This document shows positions 1 to 13,011 of a DNA stretch of 64,000 bases, piece after piece. Below the pieces are notes generated by a model. That model was not told the origin of the DNA, searched no databases, and worked only from the letters and a program-made list of their open reading frames with translations. The stretch's first letter is position 1, and each line of letters begins with the position of its first letter. Made by a program: the position numbers and the translations under genes. The stretch lies in the NCBI GenBank assembly GCA_916610825.1, contig OU744451.1, positions 20,299,482 to 20,363,481 of the forward strand, written 5' to 3'. The DNA comes from Haliclystus octoradiatus (taxonomy: Eukaryota; Cnidaria; Staurozoa; Stauromedusae; Haliclystidae).

Positions 1-149
1 GAACGATGAACCTTTTATGATCTGATGCTTTATGATCTTCAATACTTATTAATTGGATTACTTATTAAAAGATCAAGCAGATACGTCGATACACTCTGTA
101 CCATCAACCAGCTATACTATAAACCGTATTACATTTATTTATATCTTAT

Positions 150-496
150 AGACTTGATCTGGTCCATACAATTGTAGCATTTACAAGTCAATCTTTTGAT
201 CTGAAATTTAGTATGGACAAACTCGCAAAGAAGATTGCGGAAGATACGGTACGTCAACCATGCAATATCAGTCCTGTTTCCTACCATTGCCTTGCAGGAG
301 GATTAGTTCAGATGGCAGAGCAAACGAACTTCAGATAGACTGTGCTTTAAGTCCCCCTAACATCAACTCAGCCATGACTTTATTCAAAACAAAGTGTGTA
401 GCAGCTGAGATCGGTAAAGAGCGATTAAAATCATTGCTCTTAGCGAAAAGGGCTACTCCTCTAGAAATTGAGGAATGGTACGGGTGCCTTCAGTAG
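150..496 (+). other. Unrecognised open frames, possible exon or gene remnant
   Basis: Two overlapping + frames are open here. One runs from about 150 to a stop at 336-338 and includes MDKLAKKIAEDT; the other is an ATG-to-stop frame of 78 codons at 260-496 ending EIEEWYGCLQ. A 1-base shift near 330 would join them. I recognise no domain. The stretch lies upstream of the receptor 7TM exons on the same strand, so a piece of that gene's GAIN/ectodomain is possible (CNIS and a following Leu/Gly-rich helix recall the GAIN exon at 60321), but the resemblance is weak. It may be noncoding. Confidence 0.2.
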
Positions 497-1502
497 GGTT
501 ACACCGTTTACATTACTTTTACTTTATTTCCTTTCCATTTAACTCAAGTGTAATTCTAATTTATCTAACTATATTCATGTAATTTGTTATGGCAGGGTGT
601 TTTAGATACAAGTATCCAAAGTATCCAAGAGAAGCAGGTGAGCTAGTGATATTCATGCAAATAGCAAATATTTTGATAAGTGCAATCGGAAAATATCCTG
701 ACTGTTGCACATGCGATATGAAAGTGAATGCAGACTTCTCCAGGCATATTAACTTCATCAAAGTCCTCAGCATCCATGTCACTCAGGAAATTTTTTGAAC
801 TGAACAAATTATCGAAAATTTTACATATCGAACACATCGAACAAATTATCGAATCCAACCTCGTTTGACTGTGTAGGTGAACTACTCAACTTTGTTGATT
901 ATACCAAATCTACAAGAGTCGTACAAGAAAATAATGATCATTGTATGCCTTTAGTGCACAAATAGATAGATCATATATTTCAAACATATTTAAGGAATAT
1001 ACAAAATTACAAAAGATAGCATTGAGTGAAATATGACAGTTACTATACATAATATTTGTCTAGCTAATTACAGTGATGAGTATATATGTTTGGCGTGACT
1101 CCTGAAGCACGAGAGCTTGTTTGTTTGGAGTACGTGGTTAAGGCAATTTTATTACATAACGTTTTTTAATAAGAATAATTGGTTGAAAGTTAAAACTGTT
1201 TATAAATTGAATCGATTGGGTTTTTAACAATGATTAAGGTATTATACAAAACAATACAAAAAACAAAATAAAATATAAAGAGGTAGCAAAAATGGTAAAT
1301 CAAAAAAGTTTTAAAAGTATAAAATATTTTCAATTATATGTAAGCAAATTAATTACAGCATAATATAAAAAACTAAGATAACAGAAGAATGTTAACGGAT
1401 ACAGTAAAATAAAGGATAAAATTTGTAGAATTTATATTTAGTATTAGATATTATCTAATAGCAGTAAAACAGTGCTCAATGTCAGTTGACAGAGCTGTAA
1501 AT
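497..1502. other. AT-rich noncoding stretch
   Basis: No exon-like frame with splice sites and no clear repeat were seen. The small frames at 561-858 on both strands mirror each other and look like chance openings. A short repeat of TAGAATTTATATTTA occurs at about 1427 and again at about 1687, flanking the hairpin that follows; it may be a target-site duplication. Confidence 0.5.
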
Positions 1503-1687
1503 ATAATAAAGAAGTCAAAGACTACACATTTTGATACTGTTACTTAAAGTTTCACGCTTTATGCGATCCTCAGACAGTTAAAACCGTTTTAACAGAATTA
1601 AGACAGTTTTAACTGTCTGAGGATCGCATAAAGCGTGAAACTTTAAGTAACAGTATCAAAATGTGTAGTCTTTGACTTCTTTATTAT
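1503..1687. repeat. Near-perfect long inverted repeat (hairpin)
   Basis: Left arm 1503-1584 and right arm 1606-1687 are reverse complements with no mismatch that I can find over about 82 bases, separated by a 21-base spacer. The arms contain TTTCACGCTTTATGCGATCC and its complement. It has no coding content. The perfect match indicates a recent palindromic MITE or a recent inverted duplication. A transcript through it would fold into one long hairpin. Confidence 0.9.
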
Positions 1688-1689
1688 AG

Positions 1690-2185
1690 AATTTATATTT
1701 ATATTTATTTATGATGAGCACGCATAGCAATCATTCACAGTGCACACATTGTAATATATTTCAATGAAGCTATCTTTCAATTTAGAAAGAAGTAGTTTTC
1801 TTGAGCAATTGATACTGAAAGTCCAGTTGAAACTGTTCCGAATATAGGGCAAACTGTAGCATGGCAAATTTCGGAGATGGCTGGTCTTAGCAAAACTCAC
1901 GACAAAGAAGTTGTGATGCCGGTATCGCTCCACTATATAAGAGAACATGTCCTGTATGATAGGAGGGCACTTCCTATAAATTACCTTAAACATAATAGAG
2001 CATATACGAACTTTAAAAAGATCACCAATCTTCAAAAAACCTAATCTTTTGAAAATTGGTTCACTGTGAGCGTTGTATAGAGAGTTGAGGATGACAGGGA
2101 TACATATTTTTTGAAGTTTTCAAACTTTCGGCATGGCAGAACTATTACCCCAAATAGCAAGACAATATTGTGGATGTTGATTAAT
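1690..2185 (-). mobile_element. LINE 3' end fragment (CR1/L2/Jockey-like), 5'-truncated
   Basis: Read on the minus strand, the stretch encodes the C-terminal end typical of non-LTR retrotransposon ORF2 proteins: an AIWG-like motif, then NAHSEPIFKRLGFLKIGDL, then a helical segment including KVIYRKCPP, and an IRNSFNWT-like tail. Codons up to about 2035 are in one frame; the upstream part carries a stop. The 3' end abuts an A-rich (AAATAAATATAAATAT) tail at about 1690-1710, as expected for target-primed insertion on the minus strand. It is dead: no catalytic reverse transcriptase portion remains. Confidence 0.7.
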
Positions 2186-2305
2186 TACAGCTGGGTAAAT
2201 TTGCAGTTTGTGACGAGCAGTAAGGAAGGTTTTAGATGTATTGTCAGATCATATATCTTCAGATTTATGTTAGCAGGGGAATCCATTTTTGCCTCAAAAC
2301 AAAAC

Positions 2306-2588
2306 AATGTCTCGTAGAGGAAAAACCAGAGCAATCTATTTACAAGAGTTGGGACACGCTTTCATGTGCCACTATCGTCTCCAATTGGACAGATGCCAGT
2401 CACCAGATGGTTTTCGGACGCCATCTTTGTTCTTTCGGAAACAGTACAATATGGCTGAAAAAACACACAACATTCTCCTGCACATGCGCAATGTTAAAAC
2501 GTGCTCGAGTCCAGGCAAAATGAAACAAAAATGGCATGAGTGTCCCAACTCTTGTAAATGGATGGCTCTGGGAAAAACACGAGACATG
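2306..2588. mobile_element. MITE with ~45-60 bp terminal inverted repeats
   Basis: The ends are inverted copies: ATGTCTCGT...CCAGAGC.ATC.ATTTACAAGAG and GTTGGGACAC on the left (2306-2367), and the reverse complement on the right (2530-2588). The short open frames on both strands inside it (2289-2594, 2372-2587) are by-products of the inverted structure. The element sits directly upstream of the first 7TM exon, in what is probably an intron of the receptor gene. Confidence 0.75.
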
Positions 2589-2836
2589 ACGTGAGGTTAG
2601 GTTTCATTTATTATGCAGACAATTAAAATGAAATTCTGGTTTAGATTGCAAAGCAATTGATGTTTACATTGTTGAAAACTGCTAAAATATTTTCCAATAA
2701 TATTCTTTGATCGATTTTTGTTAGTTTGTTTGGTGAGCTCACCTTTATGCTGTCACAAAGTCCCAAAATTGTACAAAATGTTGACAGAAGTTTGTTGAAT
2801 CTATCAAGTGCTCAGTATTTTTTATTCTCCTTGTAG

Positions 2837-5800
2837 GAATACAGAGTGATCATACATAATCTGAAAGAAGATATTGATACTAGGAAAAAACTGCTTTTGG
2901 TAGAAGTTATTACATCTTCAATATCACTTGTAGCTGTTTGTTTCACGCTTCTTATCTTTGCTGTTCTACGGTAATCAACAATTTTTGTAACACCCTTTGC
3001 TAAATCGATATTGAATATTTGCACTCAGGACTGTATCAAGTTCTAGCAAGAAACAATCCTACTGTTATAATGTTGTTCATATTTTTCAAAACATAAGAAT
3101 GGATTAACAGTAAGTTAATATAGAATTGATAGAAGCTCCATTTAAATTTTCTTAATTTTTTTTTCATTGATATTATATAAACTGCGGTAATCCAAAAACT
3201 ACAATTTCTATATTCCACAATCCCTTTAATTCGATAACTTGCATTTTCCTTATCAACAATAAAGCAATTCATAGGAATCACAACATATACATATTTTTCA
3301 ATATTTCATTTTGTCAATTTTTCAGAATGCCTAATAGTACAAGGCTGCTTCTACATAAAAACCTTCTTGTTGCTTATGGAATGTTCTGTGCAATGCTGAT
3401 ATGTGGAGTTGCATCTACTGATGAACTAAGGACCATTCAGGTATGAGTTTACTTTGATAATGTCCCGTTTTTAGCTTGCACGGAAGGGGGGAATATTAAT
3501 CGACTATGACCGTATATATTAACATGAGATATGATATTTACAACGATGGAAGGCTTATTTCTCCACGGCTTCAGTGCTCAATGCTTCACATCTCACTTCA
3601 ATTGAGTCAATGCAGAATAAGGCAAAAATAACGAATCTACTTTCTGGGAAAAATTTTGGGAATTAGAAAATCCTCTTTTAAAATTCAATTGTTAATTATA
3701 ATTCAATAACTATCGGAAGTACATTACAACACAAAGGGAAATTCGAAAGCAAATCTGAAAAACTGCTTTTGTTTTTCAATTTCATTCCCTTTAAATTAGT
3801 TCTGCACTGAATTTTGCAGCTTAGGTTTCAGTGCAAATGGCGGTTATAAGACGATTTGAAGCCAAATGAGAAATTAGGGAATATCTATTTAACTACTGCT
3901 ATGGTATACTAGTGTCGCATGCTCCTGTACGACTGCTTTGTATACGGTAGTTACATATGTAGAGTAGCGAATTCGTAGACATTGTTGATAGGCTACTGCA
4001 AAGGAATATTCCTATATAAGAAAAATAAATGTATAGATGAAAAAGCTATATATACCTATCATTGCGAAAGTCTAAATTTGTGTACGTGTGTTTGCTGTGA
4101 TCTTTGGCGATTTCTTTGGACATTTACATACAAAATGAATCAAATAATAATTATCACATAGATAGTTACAAATAGTTACATCTAATGGGCTTTGTTTTTA
4201 CGAAGTTTTCCTTTCTTTTCGTATCGAAAGAAAATGTAATTTCACGCACTGATTTTGTTTTGCTATATTTTGAACCAACATGCCACGACACATGTCATTG
4301 CATAACGCTTCTATTATTTGAAATTATATTCACATGTTCCCAATTCTATTTCACGTCGAAGCTAACTAAATTCAGCCAAAATTAACACATCAACACGGAT
4401 AAGACATTGATAGTAATACTCTATATACGATTTGCATTTTAAATAATACAGATACAATTTAATTTTTTTTTGTATTTGTAGACTGCTTGCGTTGTGTATT
4501 TATCCTTCTTTCATTACTTCTTACTGGCAATATTCTCATGGATGTTACTAGAAGGAATTCATCTTCTTACCATTCTTGTATTGGTGTTTGAAATGAGGAA
4601 GAAAAGACATGCTCTCTATGTGATAGCTGGGTGGGGTCAGTATAATTGATATACGTAATCAAGATTTTTCCAAAACATATACATTTTTATTCTTGACTTT
4701 GTTCTTTTCAATTTAATTCAAATATATACGAATTTGTTGATTAATGATATATAGTGGTGCTCTCGAATGTTGGCTATAGAGTACGCTTAAAAGTTCAGAA
4801 AAATTATTTTCTTTGTTAACAATCATTAATTACTTCGTGATTAGAATAAGAAACATTACGAAAGCAATAATATGCTGCATGGAGTGTCAATTATCCCCTG
4901 CAATTATCTCAGCAATTATAGAAATCATGATAAACGAATGAAGAGGATAAGCAGTTCTGCCTTGGGGTGCATTCTCATTCAAATGCTTATTAACGGAGTA
5001 GTTTGAGTTGTGCCATGTGCCTCTTCTCCCATACTTAACATGCGATTTCATTTATATTGATAGGATTACCATTACTTATATTGGGTATTTTATGGGCTAT
5101 TGATTGGCAAGCATTTATCAACAGCAGAACGTAAGTAAAAGTATGCAGCTATCTTTGCGAATAACACGTTTAATGTTTGTCTATATTTAAATAATTAATG
5201 ATACAGTCGTAGGAAAGAAGGAGGATAGATTGATTGAAATACATTTGACATTTAAATATTTTTATGACAGTTGATATTTTCTACAAGAAAAAAAAGCATA
5301 AATTGGGTATATTCTGTAAATAATCATGAATGTTTTTGAGAAAATCTAAATATAAGACGTATAATGTAGCAAGTAATTTGTATTTATATTGTGTATAAAA
5401 CTTTCAGCTTACTGTATTTTCTTTTACAGGTGTTTGAACCTTGGCGAAAAAGTATGGCTGATAAGAATACCAGTTTTAACAATGATTATTGTGAGTGAAT
5501 GGATCATTGTGTCATCAGAGCTCGTTTAGATTTGCTACAATTCGTGAGAGAAACTCTCTTATGCTGATATCAGAGCTACAAAAATAGAAATAATTTTATA
5601 TTAGAATTACAAAGTTAATACTGTTAAAATTACTATTTTACAACTTGTCCTGTTTCATTTGATTTACATGAGATCCATGTAAATAAGCATTGTTTTCTTG
5701 CTGGGTTTTCATCAAACTGTGATGATGATGATGAGGATGATATATTCTTGAAATACTTCTCCTTGTGTGGGTGATCAAATTGTATTGCTATAGAAATGTT

Positions 5801-8592
5801 AGTTTACATCAAGGCCATGTTAATTTATGCAGAAGACTTTGAATAGAACAGTTTTTCATTCTTATGTAATATGTTTAGATAAATTTTGGTATTGGGGCAG
5901 CTGTGCTTGCTACAATTATGAAACAGCAGGTGAAAAAATCGATGGAGAAAATGGCAGTATCAAGGTACGCCCTCTTGTCTCACTCGCTCATCTTTAACTA
6001 TTACTCTATAACATTCAAATAATGTCACCTTTTACAGTCAATTATGAAATATTTTCCCAATTGTTTCATTATCTACAGTTTCGGCCAAGCTATACTGATC
6101 ACATAAAAAATAATTATATCTAGCAAGCACTCATGCACCTATCATGCTCCGAGCTCCACAAATCATGCATGTGCTCTGTCATTGAGCTACAGGTCACATT
6201 ATTAATATCATCAATGTAATATAGTGTAAAAATATTATTATTCATGTATTTTAAATATTCCAATCATCATGGATAACTTAGTGATTGGTCTGATACTCTC
6301 TATCCATCACATCAAACTTTCCTTGCCCGATGATGTGATTTACTTTATTTAAAATTTTTCAGATCAATGGCCAAAGCATTTTTGGTTCTGTCCCCTTTAC
6401 TTGGATTTTTCTGGATCTTCAGTATATTTGTTGATACTCACATTATTTTTGCTTACATATCATCATCATTGAATACCTTGACGGTAAGTGCCGATTCCAT
6501 AGTAGTATCGACAAACGATTTTCCAGCTGTAACGCATTCCAAGCAGGCACATTACAAATTATTATATACAATCCCGAATTTTATTTATTAAAATGCACCT
6601 GTTGCATGTATACTAATTACGTATCTGGGGTTGATATTATCGTAGTACAGAAACAGTTTATTCGTTAATTGAGAATATATTCTTTTCATATAGATTATCA
6701 TTAACTTACTCATGTTACGGTATACTCCAATTATTGAAAGCTATTTTTAGAGACAAAAAGATATTTTGGCATATACCTTCAATTAATCCCGCTCCGATGT
6801 CTTACTTACATAATGGACTCACATCATGTTGTTCTATATAGACTGTAAAAGTTATAGAATCATTTGAGAAAAGGCCATGCTCCATGCTCCATATATACCC
6901 GACACACGAATATGCTCAAAAGCTTAAAGGTAGTGACGTACACATAGACCAAAAGAACGTATATTATATTTTCTGGATTTACACTTGTACGGTTAATGTT
7001 CCCCTTCTAAATCGTAAACAGAATTCAAATTTTCAAATTTCAACTCGTGACTTGATTTACTAAACGAAATTTGCTAAAATAAAGACTAACGATCTTGTCA
7101 ACAAATAATAATATATTTTATTGAATAACAATATTTTGGATAACAATTTCTTTTCATTGAATTTATATATTTATAAGGCTATTTCAGACAAACTGTTTTT
7201 TTACAACACACAGGGTCTTTCGTTCTTCATCTTCCATTGTTTATTGGACAAACAGGTAGGTATTTGTACATGATTATGTTGTCAAAATATACTGGCAATA
7301 TATGTATTCTAAGATCATTTAGTATATAGCAGGTATAACATGTAAATTAATTCAGATGCAGTGACACTGGTTTTCTCTGCTACACCAAATAGATTCATCT
7401 GTTTCTGGCAAATTTTTTAGCATTTTTCTATTACGAAAAGTTTCGAAAATGCTACGTGAATTTTTTCTTTTATGTTGTGGTCTAGTTATGGGGTACAGAA
7501 ACTTTATCTGTTTTATTTCGTAGATGTCAAGAAGGATTTATTATATATCGATTTTAGTTGAAATACTTATTAATGGCACGCGAAAATTCTGAATTGTTCA
7601 GGAACACCTCTCAAAGACAACACCTATTGTAATGGTTATCAGAACGATGATACCAATGAGCCATAATCCACTGTTTTCCTTTCGCAAAATTATCATCATT
7701 TTACAACGTCAGTAAACATATAACTTTTTATTTTTGGACATTAATATTGAACCTACGGTTGAAGCTGGAATCAGAATAATAATTAATTTCGAATCCTAAA
7801 CGTCAGTAACTTTCGCTTGCGAAATTAGCCGATATGTTTGGCATATAAGCTGTTACTATTTTTTCCAGTTGAGGCTCATTCTTCTCTATAAGTTGAGGGT
7901 TCTTCAATTGTATATTAATCGTTTCTCAATTTTGTATCTTAGGTTCAAGCCAAAGCAAAATATAGTAGTATTAAATGTATTCGAATTCTTTCGCGTGATA
8001 CAACATCGACATCGCGATCACAGGTACGATAGTTGTTTGATACACTGGTATTTGCTAGATTGTGATTTGAAAAATGTGTAAGATTGATATTTTCAGCTTG
8101 ATAAAATAGTATGTGCATTATGATAAAGCCTCATCCCTCTTCATTTAATTTAGTCAATCAAATCGCTATTCACTATCCAGCCGATATTGCGCATGCGATA
8201 TGTATGAGTTGCCATTGACGCTTAAATTCGTTCCTTTTGTGGTTTTTCTTATTTGATCTGTGGAGACCTACAGCGTTGGAAAGGTTTGCGATGAGTCCCC
8301 ATGCAGTGGCAGAATACTTATCAGACCAAATTCATCATTACTGAATTGACACAGACATTTCCCTGACAATTGGAACTAGTTAATCTCTCCTGTGAATGGA
8401 AACTTCTCCTGTCATGTAACTTCTCCATAACCCTGGTAATGCAGGTTTAACACACCTTACTTAATTCTGTTTTCTATTCTTACATAGACTAATGAGCAAC
8501 ATATGCAACAAACTCCAGATACGTCGAGAAAGTCACACATTTCAGCCAAAAGTGCAAATTCAAAACAAATTAGTCAGTCGTCTCTCTGCTAG
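2837..8592 (+). CDS. Adhesion/secretin-family (class B) GPCR, 7TM domain and C-terminus
   Basis: Ten exons join in phase: 2837-2970, 3326-3440, 4482-4635, 5064-5130, 5430-5490, 5879-5964, 6363-6483, 7214-7255, 7943-8023, 8488-8592 (stop TAG). Together they give about 321 residues. Each intron has GT and AG ends. TM1 contains ITSSISLVAVCFTLLIFAVL; TM3 carries the family hallmark FSWMLLEGIHLL preceded by the conserved Cys (TACVV); a GWGLP turn precedes TM4; the ECL2 Cys is in SRTCLNLG; TM6 has LLGFFWIF; TM7 has GLSFFIFHCLLDKQ. The cytoplasmic tail is short, Ser/Gln-rich and ends SSLC. As a plasma-membrane receptor it should couple to G proteins. No GPS cleavage motif or ectodomain was found upstream in the window, so the N-terminal part is missing from view or lost. 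The closest neighbour is the second receptor gene from 26775. Confidence 0.9.
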
Positions 8593-10923
8593 AGACTGAC
8601 ATTGAATCTATGATTGTGGTCATTTTCATACTGGGTGTGAGCCTGACATTAAGGACAACTATCATGATATTCAGAATGCAATATAGACAAACCATTAATA
8701 TATCTCATGGCTATAGTAACAATATTCCCGCTTCAATATTTTTAATTGGATCGTTTATCAATTTGCTGCAGCAAATTTTTATTTAATATAATATATTTAA
8801 CATTTTAGGAATATAATCTGTAATTGTTTTTTTGAACTAATTATGCATTTATACATAGCTAGAATTAAATAATTGTATCTTCTGTGTATTCAATATATTT
8901 TATTGAACCTCCATTGTGGTTTCGCAATTGACTTTCATTAAGAATTATTCATAAATGTCCATTAATTCACCCAAATTTAGGATTATTGTATAGACGTGCG
9001 CACTATATAAGCACAGTCATAGTACACTAGAAATGTGGATGATTTTTTGGAGATATATCATGTCTAAATTAATGTGAACAACTCTCTGATCTTTTTGTTA
9101 CAATAGTGGAAAATTCGTTTCAGTGGACAACTACCTGAGTCTCAACAAACAGGAGAATTTTGATTTTACATAATTTGATGGCAAGTAGATACAAACAGGC
9201 AGTTAAATATAGCATCTGCCATTATTTTGATTGGATATAGGAATGACATTTACAATTGACCGTACTATCAGCTGTCATGCTAACAGGCATCTACAAACGA
9301 TAGCTGAAGTTTTGGATATTGGAGATTTGATGAAAAATATATTATTTTCAAAACCTCACTTTTAAACATCAGTTGTGACATCACCTCATCGGCTTTGTGT
9401 TTTCACAGCAGTAAAATCTGAAATCATCACGAGGAATATTTCGATGGCGATGAACTACATAAAGCATTTTCGTGATTTGGAAAATCGATAAAAAAGTTCC
9501 AAGTACAATGTGGAATACAGAATTTGGATGAAAAAATACAAATGAAGATAATTGTGTAGATTTGAACATTTTGACAAATCTATGAATCTTCCTTGACAGC
9601 GTCAAATCATTATCAATGGCGTATATTTTGTGTTTCAATTACACCACTTGATATTATTGAGCTTCAATCAAAACAACACAACATCGTATGTGGCTTCTGG
9701 TTGTTTTCTGGATATTTGGAATATAGGAGTTTCAACAGCAGAATCGATTCAAACTGTATTTATTCTGAATTTATGTTGAATTGGTAGTAACTATTTTGCT
9801 TAAATTTCTGTCTTTCACTTAGAATGTTGTTTAGGTCATGTGTAGTAGTATTTGAAGCCCTGATAATCACCATATTTATTTACATTATATTTATTCAATT
9901 CGAAGCTTGCTCATTTTTTTAGAGAAGCTTGTCAAAACGCTGTAATCACTTGTAAATGTGAACTTTATTTCTATGTGTAATTAACGTGATCACCCTATAT
10001 GTAATTCCAATTATATATGTGTAACGTGAAGGTGCGTAATGAGACATAGAAGATGTTTAGAAAATTTCATAAATTTCAATAGAAATACGCCAGGACAGTG
10101 ATTTTGGTCTCTATCATTGGTATCCAGGAAAAGTATTGGTATCACAGTAATTATCAAAAACTTTATAGTATTGCAGAGAATAGAATAAGAGCTGAAAATA
10201 TAGAAACTCCACGCTTTTTGATGATAGCTATGACAAGTTATAAATGCACTATTTCATGTTTCTTATAAATCAGGTATGGGATATGCAAAACAAAGAACTT
10301 CTCATAAAATAATTTGAAGCAACTCAGTATAACTAAAACAATTGTTATGTTGAGAAGATTTATGAGATTCAGGTGTAGAAGTAGATTATGTCATATATAT
10401 GTTTTCTTGCTTCTTATTGGTTAATTGAGCTTTAATTAATTAATTCCTAGTCTCTTCGATTGTGACGTATTAATCCAAGACAATAGAGTAGACCCCGAGA
10501 CAATTAGTTCGCGACAATGTCTCGAGAAAATTTCATCTCCAAGGTTTCAAGACTGATGTGATAGAAAAACTCTGATTTACAAATGTTTCACTTTTCAAAA
10601 TAAAGATTTACTACATTAACAGGACAGACAGGAGCAGAAGCTATTAATTTTATTAGATAAAAGAAAGATGCGAATAATTACAAAGAGGGCCATCGAAGGC
10701 AAAGATGTCTTCCAATTCTTCTAATCAAATCGATAATGTTAAAGTCTCTAAACTAAACGTTGTCCTCATGTTCAACGTATGTTAAATATCCAAAAAGGAA
10801 AACAATGCTTATTTATATGGCGTTCATTTACATAATATAAAACAGAGTAAAAATGAGGTGTCAGAAATGATTATTACTATCATGGTATTGAATTAATCAA
10901 TTAAATCAATTTAACATTTTTAA
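8593..10923. other. Intergenic, no gene seen
   Basis: This stretch follows the receptor stop codon. It is AT-rich with several short chance frames (9381-9638 minus, 9593-9787 plus) that lack recognisable domains or splice context. No tandem repeat or terminal repeat pair was evident. Confidence 0.5.
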
Positions 10924-10932
10924 TATTTTTAT

Positions 10933-11911
10933 TAGCCTGTTCGCAGACTCATTATCAAAATGTAAATTTGGTAAACAGTATAGTCTGCTAACTGGAGGAC
11001 AAAAGCTTGCCTTTGCTGATTCAGCACGGGGTGTGTAAAGGTGTAAAAACTATTGTCCTACAAGGGCTGTGATTCGACGCCAAGATTTTCTGGCGACGAA
11101 TCAGCGAAGAGTATTTCAAAGAGAGGCTTGGTAGGCTAGACTGCAATAACTCCCTTCCTTGTTATTTTTCAGAAAACTTCATTCCTTTCGAAATTGTTTG
11201 GAACATTTGCGATAAACTTCAATGCAAATAATTGAGAATTAATATAATTTCCAAGACGAGTTGGAACCATTAACTTTCGTAATTGCATCAATTATTTTTA
11301 GTTATATCTCTGATTAGTCTCATAAATGTATGGAATGTTTTGGACAGCGTTTTTATTCAAAAGCTATTATAATTATAAGTGGAGAGGCGCGACACGAAAA
11401 CAACATGGCAAGGAAATGAATTCAACAAACAACAAACACTTTAGTTCAGCCGCAGTATTTAATGGCTATAGAAAGGAAGCTATTGTTGAGCCATTGTTTT
11501 TCTTCGTCTTCTTATTTTCATTATGATTACTCTATATTTGCTTCTTTCTTTCGCCAAATAAGTCTATCACGCGGCTAATTTAAATTCGTAGCAGCTCGAG
11601 TTTAATTCCGATGAAGCATGAATTAATGCATTAGACTATTTGATTATTACTATTTGAAAACTAGATATCTTCCCTAAAATTAATTGTAAAATACTAACTG
11701 TAAATGAGTTTCAAGTAAATTAATAATAATATGGTTGGAATCGTTGGTCTTTTTCTGGGCTTGAATTTCATGGCCAAGCATTCTTAGCGAAAGCGAGGCA
11801 GAATATTTCATGCTCCGTGCTGATTTAGCAAAGGCAAGCTTTTGTCCTCGAGTTAGCAGACTCTGCTGTTTACCAAGTCTACATTTTGATAGTGAGTCAG
11901 CGGGCAGGCTA
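10933..11911. mobile_element. Non-autonomous TIR DNA transposon with 9-bp target duplication
   Basis: Terminal inverted repeats of about 105 bases begin TAGCCTG at 10933 and end CAGGCTA at 11911; both share blocks such as TATCAAAATGTA, GGTAAACAG and GAGGACAAAAGCTTGCCTTT. The direct repeat TATTTTTAT lies immediately outside on both sides (10924-10932 and 11912-11920). The interior has no transposase-like frame. A 9-bp duplication suits a Mutator-like group; if the true duplication is 8 bp, hAT would be the alternative. Confidence 0.8.
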
Positions 11912-12374
11912 TATTTTTATCTGCTCTGATATCGTAGTAGAGAGAGTTCCAATCACGAATTCCATTAAATCTAAACGACTAGCAAGTAGTGATTGTTGAA
12001 ATTTTTTGGATTTTGTGAAAGACACTTACATTCCCACTATAAAACTATGAATGAATCACACCATATATTTCAAGTAGTGAGAAGATGCAGCAATGAATTC
12101 CACTGTCTAGCACATGAAATGTTAATTATCCGTGAACCGACTGTCAACACTTGGAGTGACTCTATCCGTTCCCATCTCCTTTTGTAAAATACTCATAATA
12201 TTGCACATTGAAATTTAATAGGTTTCTCTTCTTTTTCATTATTTAATTTCTAGCAGATTAATAACAATTAGAATGTAGAAAAAATAGATTAGAATGTACT
12301 TAAAACCCTTAGCCTAATATTATTATAGGTTATAGATCAGTTTCAGTTCATTACAATTTAGTATAGCAAGTTAA

Positions 12375-12665
12375 CCAGTTGCAAATAACAATGAAAAATA
12401 CAGTAATAAATTTGCATTCTACTGAAGTACATTACAATAAAGCAAATTTGCCAGTTGCAAATACCAATGAAGGTTGCAGTTAAAGATTAGAATTCTACTT
12501 AAGTACATTACAATACAGCAATCAAGCCACTTGCAAATACCAATGAAGGTTACAATTTATAATTTGCATCTTATAATGAAGTACAGTACAATAAAGCAAA
12601 TAAGTTAGTTGCAAATATCAATGAAGACTACAGTCACTTATAAATTTGCATTCTACTGAAGGGCA
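12375..12665. repeat. Tandem repeat, ~78-bp unit, about 4 copies
   Basis: Four diverged units each contain GTTGCAAATAnCAATGAA followed by a TTTGCATTCTACT-like segment and GAAGTACATTACAATAnAGCAA. Unit length is about 78-80 bases. A further single fragment (TACTTGCAAATAACATTTAT) is present near 13208. Confidence 0.7.
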
Positions 12666-12812
12666 GTTAAAGATCATTCGTTTGCCATGGCATCCAGCAA
12701 AAGAACCATCTCGCATATAGCATCACCATTGAATCAAGACTTTCAATTTACAAGTAAATGGTAAAGAAACACATCTATTGGATAATAATCACTAGCTTTA
12801 ACTTATATTTAA

Positions 12813-13011
12813 AGGAGCAAAAATGACCGGCAGGCGCTACGCACTTAGGATCACGTGCACGCTTATTGTTATAACACCATGTTCATTGTTGACATGAATT
12901 TTATTACAAGTTAGGCCTGCGTATAACAATTGTTTCAAAGCGAGACGGTTGAATTAAGCTAAGCATAAATTCAACTTGTGCTCGCAGCGGTCGCCGGTCA
13001 ATTTTGCCCCT
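12813..13011. mobile_element. ~200-bp MITE with TTAA target site
   Basis: Inverted ends AGGAGCAAAAATGACCGGC (left) and the complement of AGGGGCAAAATTGACCGGC (right). TTAA stands on both sides (12809-12812 and 13012-13015), the target preference of piggyBac- and Kolobok-type transposases. It is more GC-rich than its surroundings and contains no coding frame. Confidence 0.7.

Noticed and set aside
2289-2594. Open frames on both strands (101 and 71 codons)
   Set aside because: They lie in the inverted ends of a MITE, which makes both strands look alike.
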